9,374 bases of DNA from Chloroflexota bacterium (GCA_021789355.1 JAJYJR010000196.1:1-9374); one strand, 5' to 3'; shown: positions 1 to 5,442, counted from the first letter of the stretch. A program made the numbers and translations. The notes: generated by a model not told the origin, from the letters alone.

Positions 1-1
1 G

Positions 2-172
2 CGCAAGCGACCGTATCGCGGGGCGACGCTGGAACGCCGGTGGCTCGTCAGCACCGGAGGCTGGTCGGGCAACGAGGACCTGATCGCGGCGATGCAGTCG
101 AACGTCATGTTCTGGATGCTGTCGTGGATGCGCTCTGAGCGCGGCGGCCACTACGAGTTCCGGTCGCGATGA
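2..172 (+). CDS. Hypothetical phage protein, 5' end missing
   Basis: This frame is open from the first full codon and stops with TGA at 170-172, leaving 56 residues of a longer protein. The visible part has the run STGGWSGNEDLIAAMQ followed by a tryptophan/methionine-rich stretch (FWMLSWMRSERGGHY). It looks soluble and partly helical. I do not recognise a function. Its stop overlaps the next ATG (ATGA at 169-172), so translation of the two is probably coupled. That it is coding rests on the open frame and this overlap; no catalytic motif is visible. Confidence 0.6.
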   Translation, partial: RKRPYRGATLERRWLVSTGGWSGNEDLIAAMQSNVMFWMLSWMRSERGGHYEFRSR

Positions 173-363
173 GCCACTGGAACCGCCCCATGCGCGGCTA
201 CCGCTCGGCCCAGCTCATCTGCGACGCCTGCGGGCAGCGGATCACGGGCGAGGTCCGCATGGTCGGGTCGCGGCTGTACCACGTCCTGTGCGACCCCTCG
301 GCGCGTCGGTCGGCTGCCGTCGAGGCACGGCTGGCAGAGCGGGCAGCGAGGCGGAAGGCATGA
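169..363 (+). CDS. Small LIM-like zinc-finger protein, unknown function
   Basis: A 64-residue protein starting at an ATG that overlaps the upstream stop. Residues 18-41 hold Cys18-x2-Cys21-x16-His38-x2-Cys41 with GQRITG after the first pair and YHVLC at the second. This matches the spacing of the first zinc module of LIM domains (C-x2-C-x16-23-H-x2-C), but the second module is absent. The C-terminal 20 residues are rich in Ala, Arg and Glu and should form a basic helix. Zinc binding is inferred from the residues; the role could be protein or nucleic-acid contact. The ATGA at its end (360-363) leads into a 14-codon mini-ORF. Confidence 0.7.
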   Translation: MSHWNRPMRGYRSAQLICDACGQRITGEVRMVGSRLYHVLCDPSARRSAAVEARLAERAARRKA

Positions 364-404
364 GCCACACCCTCGTCCTGTACCCGGCGAGCCTGCCACG
401 ATGA
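360..404 (+). CDS. Possible 14-codon coupling mini-ORF
   Basis: ATG at 360 overlaps the preceding TGA, and the frame (MSHTLVLYPASLPR) stops with a TGA at 402-404 that overlaps the next gene's ATG at 401. It therefore fills the only gap between two genes with an ATGA junction on each side. It may be a real miniprotein, or may only hand ribosomes on to the next start. Its length gives no coding statistics, so this is a low-confidence call based on geometry alone. Confidence 0.25.
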   Translation: MSHTLVLYPASLPR

Positions 405-598
405 AGCGCCAGACGTGGCACGAGTTGTACGAGGCATCAGTGCGGCAGTCGATGGCGCTCGGTCATTCGCGCGAGACGGCGGAGGTGGCGGCAGGCCGGT
501 TCGTGCGCTACGTGGTCTGGCTTGAGATGGGCGCTGGATACCACGCTCGCGTCATGGGACTCCCGCTGCCGAAACGACCGCCGAGCCTGCTGCGATGA
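401..598 (+). CDS. Hypothetical small protein
   Basis: A 65-residue protein with a GGCGAG ribosome-binding-like sequence at 387-392, eight bases before the ATG. It appears mainly helical: residues 4-45 carry aromatic and aliphatic residues alternating with charged ones, followed by a Pro-rich tail (LPLPKRPPS). There is no membrane segment, cysteine motif or recognisable catalytic residue. Its TGA (596-598) overlaps the ATG of the next gene as ATGA. Function unknown. Confidence 0.6.
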   Translation: MKRQTWHELYEASVRQSMALGHSRETAEVAAGRFVRYVVWLEMGAGYHARVMGLPLPKRPPSLLR

Positions 599-888
599 GC
601 GCACTACCGTCGCACGCGCATGTCTGGATCTGCATGAACGCCCTGCCGTGCGAACTCGGCACGCCACATTTCTGTCAGAAGCCGCCGGAGATCCGAGAGG
701 ACCCGGAGGCCAACGGCTTGCTCGACGATCTCGTCGTGGACGGCGGCATCCGCATGTTCCACATCGAGCGCATGGACACCGGCCACTGGTGGTTCGCCGT
801 CTACCTGACAGACGGGACCCGGCTGAGCTTCAACCTGCACAGCGGCCGCAAGATCATCGCGCGGTACGACCGGGAGGACGTCGGGTGA
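595..888 (+). CDS. Hypothetical protein with N-terminal cysteines
   Basis: A 97-residue protein with its ATG overlapping the previous stop. The N-terminal third has Cys13, Cys19 and Cys27 with His25, a possible metal or disulphide site that does not match a standard zinc-finger spacing. The C-terminal half (about residues 48-92) reads as alternating beta strands, with HIERMDTGHWWFAVYLTDG and a following LSFNLHSG strand, so a small beta sheet is likely. No family is recognised. It is the last gene before the promoter leader at 889-1069, and so probably ends the upstream transcription unit; no T-run terminator follows it. Confidence 0.65.
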   Translation: MSALPSHAHVWICMNALPCELGTPHFCQKPPEIREDPEANGLLDDLVVDGGIRMFHIERMDTGHWWFAVYLTDGTRLSFNLHSGRKIIARYDREDVG

Positions 889-945
889 CCCGCCAGGGCG
901 TCTTGCTCGTCGTCACCGATGGGCAACAGGATCACGACTCTCGTC

Positions 946-974
946 TTGCATGTATCTCACGGGATGTGTACACT
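946..974 (+). promoter_or_regulatory. Sigma70-type promoter for the terminase operon
   Basis: TTGCAT at 946-951 and TACACT at 969-974 are separated by exactly 17 bases, close to the TTGACA/TATAAT consensus and to the TANNNT pattern common in actinobacteria. The predicted start site is about 980-982, roughly 88 bases before the small terminase ATG. An 8-bp perfect palindrome GTGTACAC (966-973) overlaps the -10 box and could be a repressor or activator site. It lies in the only sizeable non-coding stretch before the packaging genes. Confidence 0.65.
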
Positions 975-980
975 ACGTCG

Positions 981-1057
981 CCAACAGGGTCGGCGACTCG
1001 TGACAACGCCTACCCGCTAGCCGCCCCGCCAGCGGCCCCTGTTGGGTATGGGGGAAG
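981..1057 (+). promoter_or_regulatory. Leader RNA with 5'-terminal stem and terS ribosome binding site
   Basis: CCAACAGGG at 981-989 is perfectly complementary to CCCTGTTGG at 1037-1045 (9 bp). The first arm sits at the predicted 5' end of the transcript. Inside the loop CCGCT (1014-1018) can pair with AGCGG (1031-1035). The ribosome binding site GGGGGAAG (1050-1057) follows the stem and lies 12 bases before the ATG at 1070. A 5'-terminal stem can stabilise mRNA or affect ribosome access; either role here is inferred. There is no T-run, so it is not a simple terminator. Confidence 0.45.
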
Positions 1058-1069
1058 TCTCTCCGAGCG

Positions 1070-1618
1070 ATGGCCGACCAGCAGCTCCCGAAGGACGACG
1101 GCGCGACACCTGCAGCCTCCCACCTGCGCGCGCGCGCGAACGTCTGGCAGGACCGCTTCCTAGAGGAGTACGCCCGGCTCGGCAACGTCACCTTCGCGGC
1201 CCGGCTGGCGGGCGTGGACCCCTCCACCGTCCGCGCCGCGCGAGCGCGACAGGTGGGGTTCGCCGTCCGCATGAAGGCCGCCGAGTACGGCTACTGCGAC
1301 CGCATCCGACTGGAGATCCACCGCCGCGCCGTGGAGGGCGTGGAGAAGCCGGTGTTCGGCACTGTCGTCGACGCCAACGGCAACCGCGTCACCGGCCGGG
1401 TGGGCGAGGTCCGCGAGTACTCCGACCGCATGCTGGAGCTGGAGGCGAAGGCGCGCATGCCGGAGGAGTACGGCGAGCGCCTGCGGATCGACGTCGCCAG
1501 CGAGGCCCGCCGCATCGCCCGCGAGCTGGGCGCCACTCCCGAGGAGGAGGAGGCCGCGGTCGCGGAGGCCGAGCGCATCCTGCAGCGCAGGCGCGAGGAG
1601 TCGCGGCGCCGGGTCTGA
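1070..1618 (+). CDS. terS: Terminase small subunit
   Basis: Small terminase subunits bind the phage packaging site and help the large subunit start DNA cutting and packaging into the procapsid. The 182-residue length is typical. Residues 26-58 (WQDRFLEEY, then GNVTFAARLAGVDPSTVRAAR) form the characteristic N-terminal helix-turn-helix. Residues 78-96 carry the helix ending RRAVEGVEKPVF that often follows the HTH in this family. Residues 115-137 hold the conserved REYSDRMLELEAKARMPEEY segment, where related proteins oligomerise. The tail (about 142-182) is a highly charged helix. The ATG has GGGGGAAG upstream. It is followed by the palindrome array at 1620-1703, which could be its own DNA target. 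Assignment is from family pattern and from the large terminase downstream. Confidence 0.82.
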   Translation: MADQQLPKDDGATPAASHLRARANVWQDRFLEEYARLGNVTFAARLAGVDPSTVRAARARQVGFAVRMKAAEYGYCDRIRLEIHRRAVEGVEKPVFGTVVDANGNRVTGRVGEVREYSDRMLELEAKARMPEEYGERLRIDVASEARRIARELGATPEEEEAAVAEAERILQRRREESRRRV

Positions 1619-1658
1619 AAGTTCCGAACTCGGCTAGCAGAAGTTCCGAACATCCGGG

Positions 1659-1664
1659 TAGAAT
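1659..1664 (+). promoter_or_regulatory. Possible -10 box inside the palindrome array
   Basis: TAGAAT matches the TATAAT consensus at five of six positions and lies between the second and third palindromes. The expected start site is near 1671, inside the third palindrome and about 25 bases before the likely TTG start at 1696. No good -35 hexamer is present 16-18 bases upstream, so it would need an activator or tolerate a weak -35. This is a single short motif and may be chance. Confidence 0.35.
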
Positions 1665-1679
1665 GTTGCCAACATCCGC

Positions 1680-1686
1680 AGGGGAG
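1680..1686 (+). promoter_or_regulatory. Ribosome binding site deciding a TTG start
   Basis: AGGGGAG lies nine bases before TTG at 1696, an ideal distance. The alternatives are poorer: ATG at 1663 is upstream of it, and ATG at 1714 is 27 bases downstream. The site therefore favours the TTG as start of the coiled-coil gene that follows. Confidence 0.55.
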
Positions 1687-1695
1687 TCACGGAAG

Positions 1696-2118
1696 TTGGC
1701 AACACTTCGGGAGATGACCTCGGCCGAGTTCACCGGCCAGATCGCGTCGCTGACCGAGCCGGTCCGCGTGAAGCGGTACAGGGCGGTGCTCGGGGACTGG
1801 TTCCCCGGCGGCCACGAGTGCGCCGACGCGGACGTCGTACGCATGGGGCAGCACGCTCCAGCCGCGGTGGAGGCGGCGCGGACGAAGGTCGAGGGTCTGG
1901 AGGAGATCAACCGCAACCTCACCGCGCGGCTGGTCGAGACGAGTGACGCGCTGACGGTGGCCTCCGACGAGATCGCCCGACTGAAGCGCGAGCTGGCAAA
2001 GGGCCACGCGGGCGAGCCCCTTCCCCCGATGACCGGCGAGTACAGCCGACAGGGGGACCTCGCCGTGCGCGGCATCCTCGGCAAGCTCGCGACCGGGCGG
2101 AAGGGCAGGGGCGACTGA
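1696..2118 (+). CDS. Coiled-coil protein between terS and terL
   Basis: A 140-residue protein from the TTG at 1696 (134 residues if ATG 1714 is used). The N-terminal third (residues 8-53) is compact and contains WFPGGHECADADVV, with one Cys and one His but no metal site. Residues 56-101 form a clear coiled coil, with hydrophobic residues at seven-step intervals (L68/L75; L79/L86/I93/L100). The C-terminal tail is basic and flexible (GKLATGRKGRGD). The frame extends open far upstream through terS, but the ribosome binding site and array argue against using that. Its place between the terminase genes suggests a packaging accessory or regulator; no family is recognised. Its TGA overlaps the next ATG as TGATG. 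Confidence 0.7.
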   Translation: MATLREMTSAEFTGQIASLTEPVRVKRYRAVLGDWFPGGHECADADVVRMGQHAPAAVEAARTKVEGLEEINRNLTARLVETSDALTVASDEIARLKRELAKGHAGEPLPPMTGEYSRQGDLAVRGILGKLATGRKGRGD

Positions 2119-2333
2119 TGCCGACGCCGTGGTTCAAGACCCGCATCGAGGAGCTGGAGGACAAGCTGCACGAGGCCGAGGCGGCGCTGTCGAACGCGCT
2201 GGCCCGGATCGCGGAGCTGGAGGCGAGGGGGCCAGAGGCCGCGCGCGCGGCGTCCCGATCCGAGACGCCGAACCCGGGACCGGACCTCGACGCCTTGCCG
2301 TGGATCTCACGTGGGCTGCGGGAGCGACTGTGA
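2118..2333 (+). CDS. Small coiled-coil protein upstream of terL
   Basis: A 71-residue protein starting at ATG 2118, which shares its A with the upstream TGA; AGGGG (2107-2111) is the ribosome binding site. Residues 8-37 form a near-perfect heptad coil, with I10, L13, L17, A20, L24, A27, I31 and L34 at the a/d positions. The second half is Pro/Ala-rich and disordered until a short hydrophobic end (LDALPWISRGL). It probably forms a dimer or trimer, possibly with the preceding coiled-coil protein. Its stop overlaps the GTG of the large terminase, so it is tightly coupled to packaging. Function unknown. Confidence 0.65.
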   Translation: MPTPWFKTRIEELEDKLHEAEAALSNALARIAELEARGPEAARAASRSETPNPGPDLDALPWISRGLRERL

Positions 2334-3916
2334 GCATCGACGCGTCCCTGATCGGCTACGAGGCGGCCAAGATGGCCATCGCCCGCAGCCGCCACGCGCG
2401 GGTCGAGGGACAGGCCCTGACCGCGTGGCAGGTGGACCCGGTGGGTTGGGTCGAGACACGCCTGCACGGGACGCTGTGGTCGCGCCAGCGCCAGATCGCG
2501 GAGAGCGTGCGCGACAACCGGCGCACGGCGGTGAAGGCGTCGTACAACGTCGGCAAGAGCGCCGTGGCGGCCCGGCTGGCCTGCTGGTGGATCGACAGCC
2601 ACCAGCCCGGCGAGGCGTTCGTCCTCACCACGGCCACCTCGGGATCGCAGGTGCGCGCGATCCTGTGGCGCGAGATCAACCGCGCCCACGCGGCCGGGCG
2701 GCTGATGGGCCACACCAACCAGACCGAGTGGTGGATCGGCAGCGAGATGGTCGCGATGGGCCGCAAGCCCGCCGACTACGACGAGGAAGCGTTCGCCGGG
2801 GTCCACGCGCGCTACGTGCTGGTGATCGTGGACGAGGCGAGCGGCGTCCCGGCCGCGCTGTGGACGGCGGCCGAGGGCCTGATCTCCAACGAGGGCAGTC
2901 GCATCCTCGCCATCGGCAACCCCATCGACGGGGTGTCGCGGTTCGCCGACGTGTGCAAGCCTGGGTCCGGCTGGAACGTCATCACCATCGGCGCGGACGA
3001 CAGCCCCAACTTCACCGGGGAGCAGGTGCCGGAGGCCATCGCCGCCTCGCTGGTGAGCCGGACGTGGGTGGAGGAGCGCCGCGGGGACTGGACCGAGGCC
3101 AGCCCCATGTGGTCGACCTTCGTGCGCGGCGAGTTCCCCGAGGAGTCGAGCGACGGCGTGGTACTGCAGTCGTGGGCGAAGCGCTGCCAGCTCGACCCCG
3201 ACAGCGAGGCGCAGGCCGAGCAATGGGCGCAGGAAGAGCCCAACGAGCTGGGCGTGGACGTGGGCGCGGGTGGCGACGAGACAGTGATCTACCATCGCCG
3301 CGGCGCGCGCGCATCGATGCTGTGGCACGGCCAGACCCCCGACTGGCCGCAGGCCACCGGGCACGTCGTGGATGCCATCCGGCAGACCGGCGCGCGCCGG
3401 GTCAAGGTCGACGTGATCGGCATCGGCTGGGGCGTGGTGGGCAGGCTGGAGGAGCTGCGCGAGCAGGGCGCACATGCCTGCGAGGTGGTGGGCGTGAACG
3501 TGGCCGACAGCCCGCGCGACCCGTCGCGCTTCGTGAAGCTGCGCGACGAGATCTGGTGGACGGTCGGTCGCGACAACTCGCGCACGCTGACGTGGGACCT
3601 GCGCGCGGTCGACGACGCGACGGTCGGCCAGCTCATCGCCCCCAAGTACGTGCAGGACTCGGCCGGTCGGATCAAGGTCGAGCGCAAGGAGGAGACGCGC
3701 AGGCGCATCGGCCGCTCCCCCGACCGCGCCGACGCCCTGCTGCTGGCGTTCTACGAGCCCAACGTCATCGTCGAGGGCGCGACCGACTATGCCTACGGTC
3801 TGGTGAAGTGCTCTGGCCCGTGCGGGCGGTCGTTCGTATGGGCGCCGCTGCGCCCGTGCCCGTATTGCGGCACGAAGGCGCCCGAAACGTTCGTGAAACC
3901 GCCGGGCGTGGCGTAA
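2330..3916 (+). CDS. terL: Terminase large subunit (ATPase and nuclease) with zinc ribbon
   Basis: This is the motor that cuts concatemeric phage DNA and drives it into the procapsid. The GTG at 2330 overlaps the upstream stop and has GGGAG (2320-2324) five bases before it, giving 528 residues. The ATPase domain shows a Walker A motif ending NVGKS (K76), Walker B LVIVDEA (D168, E169) and the coupling motif AIGNP (196-198). The nuclease domain shows GVDVGAGGDE (D310), KVDVIGIG (D361) and RSPDRADALLL (D465, D468), consistent with the RNase H-fold acidic residues of the family. After the nuclease, Cys494-x3-Cys498-x11-Cys510-x2-Cys513 forms an added zinc ribbon. It ends with TAATG shared with the HNH gene. 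The identity is secure; the zinc ribbon's role is not known. Confidence 0.95.
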   Translation: MSIDASLIGYEAAKMAIARSRHARVEGQALTAWQVDPVGWVETRLHGTLWSRQRQIAESVRDNRRTAVKASYNVGKSAVAARLACWWIDSHQPGEAFVLTTATSGSQVRAILWREINRAHAAGRLMGHTNQTEWWIGSEMVAMGRKPADYDEEAFAGVHARYVLVIVDEASGVPAALWTAAEGLISNEGSRILAIGNPIDGVSRFADVCKPGSGWNVITIGADDSPNFTGEQVPEAIAASLVSRTWVEERRGDWTEASPMWSTFVRGEFPEESSDGVVLQSWAKRCQLDPDSEAQAEQWAQEEPNELGVDVGAGGDETVIYHRRGARASMLWHGQTPDWPQATGHVVDAIRQTGARRVKVDVIGIGWGVVGRLEELREQGAHACEVVGVNVADSPRDPSRFVKLRDEIWWTVGRDNSRTLTWDLRAVDDATVGQLIAPKYVQDSAGRIKVERKEETRRRIGRSPDRADALLLAFYEPNVIVEGATDYAYGLVKCSGPCGRSFVWAPLRPCPYCGTKAPETFVKPPGVA

Positions 3917-4380
3917 TGAGCCGCTGGCACTTCGCCAACGACTCCGCGAGGTTCTGGTCTCATGTCGACCGCAGCGGTGATTGCTGGATCTGGACAGGGA
4001 GCCGATATACCGGGCGGGGTAACGGATACGGCCAGTTCCACGTCGGCGCGACCACCGTGGGAGCACACAAGTGGGCTTGGGAGGAGGCGAACGGTCCCGT
4101 TCCCGCAGGACTGAACGTCTGCCATCATTGCGATGTGCTCCTGTGCGTGCGGCCGTCACATCTCTTCGTTGGGACGCAGGCGGACAACATCGCAGACGCG
4201 ATGTTGAAGGGACGCATTGCAAGCGGCAGGCGGCACGGCAGCCAAACGCACCCGGAGGCGTGGCAGCGCCCAGCACGCTACTGCAGTATCGCCGGGTGTG
4301 GCGAGCGACATTACGCTCGCGGATTGTGCAGTCGCCATTACTTCAGGGAATACGACTCTCACCGCGAGCGGGCGTCATGA
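3916..4380 (+). CDS. HNH endonuclease with C-terminal zinc finger
   Basis: A 154-residue nuclease of the phage HNH group that begins with GDCWIWTG (21-28) and GYGQF (37-41). The catalytic region runs from His51 (AHKWAWEEANG) through NVCHHCD (C69, H70, H71, C72), CVRPSHLFVGT (C77, H82) to DNIADAM (N91). The C-terminal Cys123-x4-Cys128-x9-Cys138-x2-His141, with GLCSRHY, is a separate DNA-binding zinc finger common in this group. The ATG overlaps the terL TAA (TAATG). Some phages need an HNH protein next to terL for packaging (HK97 gp74), while others carry HNH homing enzymes there; the extra finger leans towards a mobile endonuclease. Codons such as CGA, TAT, GGT and ATT are more common here than nearby, hinting at a separate origin. 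Confidence 0.9.
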   Translation: MSRWHFANDSARFWSHVDRSGDCWIWTGSRYTGRGNGYGQFHVGATTVGAHKWAWEEANGPVPAGLNVCHHCDVLLCVRPSHLFVGTQADNIADAMLKGRIASGRRHGSQTHPEAWQRPARYCSIAGCGERHYARGLCSRHYFREYDSHRERAS

Positions 4381-4838
4381 ATACCGAGACGAAGCGCACG
4401 CTGGCGCTGGCCCTGACGTGCCCCGCGTGCCCCGGCTCGGAGTTCACGAGCTGGCCGAGCCACTACCGGACCCGCGCGCACCGTGAGTCGCTGGCGCGCC
4501 GGCAGGCGGTCGCGCGGCAGGCCGACGCGTTCATGTCGGCGGTGGGGCGGTGGACGAGCCTGCACGTCGACGACGCGGACTGGCCGCTCCACCTGCAGCG
4601 CGAGGCCGACGGCAAGTGGGTCGCGACGATCTACCCGCCGGACGCGCTGGACGCCGTGCTCGGCGCGGCCGCGCAGCGCGTCGTCCGGTACGCGCCGAAC
4701 AGCCCGCTCGCTCAGGCGCAGGCCGAGTCGAGGACGCCGCGCTACTGGCGCGGCGAGTCCTACGCGGGGCTCGACGAGGCGCTGCGCAACGCCGCGCTGG
4801 CGCTGACGACCGAGGGATGGCCGGAGGGGAGAGCATGA
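4377..4838 (+). CDS. Hypothetical protein with N-terminal CPAC
   Basis: A 153-residue protein whose ATG overlaps the HNH stop (ATGA). It has Cys15-Pro-Ala-Cys18 near the N-terminus, with no further cysteine, so any metal site would need histidines or a partner. Residues 30-55 form a basic helix. Residues 57-90 look like beta strands (VDDADWPLHLQREADGKW), followed by an Ala-rich helical half. No membrane segment. The family is not recognised. It ends with GGAGGGGA just before the next overlapping ATG. Confidence 0.7.
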   Translation: MNTETKRTLALALTCPACPGSEFTSWPSHYRTRAHRESLARRQAVARQADAFMSAVGRWTSLHVDDADWPLHLQREADGKWVATIYPPDALDAVLGAAAQRVVRYAPNSPLAQAQAESRTPRYWRGESYAGLDEALRNAALALTTEGWPEGRA

Positions 4839-4939
4839 CGCCGCTGGGGTACGCCGCGCTCGTGGTGTGGGCGACGGTCGCCGCCGCCATCGTCTGCGCG
4901 ATCACGCTGGTGCTCGTGGCGTGGAACGAGACGCGCTGA
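4835..4939 (+). CDS. 34-residue single-helix membrane peptide
   Basis: The ATG at 4835 overlaps the upstream TGA and has GGAGGGGA at 4823-4830 as a strong ribosome binding site. Almost the whole peptide is hydrophobic: residues 4-29 (LGYAALVVWATVAAAIVCAI onward) make one membrane helix, ending in a short polar NETR tail. It belongs to a set of tiny membrane peptides in this module. A holin, antiholin or other membrane role is possible but not shown. Confidence 0.6.
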   Translation: MTPLGYAALVVWATVAAAIVCAITLVLVAWNETR

Positions 4940-4974
4940 CGCCAGAGCGGGCCTGCGAGGCCGGGGGTGGCTGA

Positions 4975-5061
4975 GTGCTGTACTGGCTCGTCATGGCGGT
5001 GGTGGTGGCGCTGTTCCTCGGCATCCTGATCTGGTACGGCCACCGGGACGACTGGCTGTGA
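4975..5061 (+). CDS. 28-residue single-helix membrane peptide
   Basis: GTG at 4975 is preceded by a G-rich ribosome binding site (GGGGGTGG, 4963-4970) five bases away. The peptide is a single hydrophobic helix (residues 2-20, including VVVALFLGILIWYG) with a charged HRDD tail, and stops at 5059-5061. The codons, ribosome binding site and membrane design all support a real gene, though it is very short. It is the last gene before the promoter at 5072, so it ends this part of the operon. Confidence 0.5.
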   Translation: MLYWLVMAVVVALFLGILIWYGHRDDWL

Positions 5062-5071
5062 GCGATACCCA

Positions 5072-5101
5072 TTGACAGACTCGCGGCCAGCGATATAGAG
5101 T
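5072..5101 (+). promoter_or_regulatory. Internal promoter with inverted repeat in spacer
   Basis: A consensus TTGACA (5072-5077) is followed by TATAGA (5094-5099, 16-base spacer) or TAGAGT (5096-5101, 18-base spacer). The start site should be about 5106-5108, 30 bases before the ATG at 5138. AGACTC (5077-5082) and GAGTCT (5098-5103) are a 6-bp inverted repeat that ties the end of the -35 to the -10, so a dimeric protein could block or bend the promoter. It is one of two places where the + strand genes are visibly spaced out for a promoter. Confidence 0.7.
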
Positions 5102-5137
5102 CTCCTCGTTCGGGAAACGCAGCAAGGGAGATCGGAG

Positions 5138-5317
5138 ATGGAGGAGCAGAGGGACCCGCGGAGACCGCTGACCCGCAGGATCGAGGAGCGGCAGCGAGTC
5201 ACCCCGGGGGCGGCCACCACGGCGAGCGCGCGGGCGCAGATGCGGCGGGCCCTGTGGAAGAAGGGCGTCCCGGCGGGCGGCTGGGTGGATCGGGCGCTGC
5301 GCGGAGAGCTGCGGTGA
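5138..5317 (+). CDS. Small basic protein, first gene after internal promoter
   Basis: A 59-residue protein from ATG 5138, with AAGGGAG (5124-5130) seven bases before it. It is very rich in Arg (about 14) with clusters RRPLTRR and MRRALWKK, and ends with a short GGWVDRALRGELR segment. It could bind nucleic acid or acidic membranes, but no fold is recognised. Its position as first gene of the new transcript makes it the most highly placed product of the second unit. Its TGA overlaps the GTG of the next gene. Confidence 0.6.
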   Translation: MEEQRDPRRPLTRRIEERQRVTPGAATTASARAQMRRALWKKGVPAGGWVDRALRGELR

Positions 5318-5442
5318 GGCGGCGGGACGCGCGCCCCTACCAGCCCGAGGACGCGCCGTTGGCGGTGCTGCTGGCCGTGGTGCTGGCGGTGTTCGTCCTC
5401 GCGCTGGTCGGGCTGGCGCTGATCCAGCCGTACCTGTCGTGA
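5314..5442 (+). CDS. 42-residue single-helix membrane peptide
   Basis: GTG at 5314 overlaps the upstream stop (GTGA), with GGAGAG at 5303-5308 as ribosome binding site. The first 13 residues are charged (RRRDAR, then PYQPED); residues 15-37 are one strong membrane helix rich in Val, Leu and Ala; a PYLS tail follows. By the positive-inside rule the N-terminus should be cytoplasmic. An alternative start upstream in the same frame (5254) lies inside the previous gene and lacks a matching ribosome site. Function unknown. Confidence 0.65.
   Translation: MRRRDARPYQPEDAPLAVLLAVVLAVFVLALVGLALIQPYLS

Larger units (their letters stand above)
1620..1703. repeat. Array of four GTTSSSAAC palindromes
   Basis: Four copies of one hyphenated palindrome occur in 84 bases: AGTTCCGAACT (1620-1630), GTTCCGAAC (1643-1651), ATGTTGCCAACAT (1663-1675) and GTTGGCAAC (1695-1703). 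Their centres are 1625, 1647, 1669 and 1699, so the steps are 22, 22 and 30 bp. The first two share the 11-base direct repeat AAGTTCCGAAC. The last two can also pair with each other as a 10-bp stem (1664-1673 with 1695-1704). Two-turn spacing places the first three sites on one face of the helix, which suggests cooperative protein binding. The protein is unknown: a terminase packaging site and a transcription operator are both possible. Confidence 0.75.

Noticed and set aside
977..997. Hairpin GTCGCC/GGCGAC in the leader
   Set aside because: The predicted transcript starts near 981, so part of the first arm would not be transcribed; it also excludes the longer 981-1045 stem.
1126..1138. Alternating GC tract (GCGCGCGCGCGCG), possible Z-DNA
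   Set aside because: It encodes Arg/Ala codons within terS and is expected by chance in such GC-rich coding DNA.
885..1163. GTG-started frame overlapping the stop at 888 and running into terS
   Set aside because: It crosses a good promoter and leader and reads through terS in another frame with low-complexity Arg/Ser/Thr; no ribosome site or family pattern.
1042..1695. Upstream extension of the coiled-coil gene to a start at 1042
   Set aside because: The extension lies inside terS in another frame, and AGGGGAG at 1680-1686 points to the TTG at 1696.
3980..4020. Promoter-like TTGCTG and TATACC inside the HNH gene
   Set aside because: The spacer is about 19 bases, the hexamers are weak, and the site is inside a conserved coding region.
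1919..4276. A 785-codon open frame on the minus strand
   Set aside because: It is antisense to terL and the HNH gene, whose motifs are clear. Its Arg/Ala/Pro-rich translation is typical of a shadow frame in GC-rich DNA.
4950..4962. GGCCT/AGGCC hairpin before the 28-residue peptide gene
   Set aside because: Only 5 bp with a three-base loop and no T-run; too weak to call a terminator.
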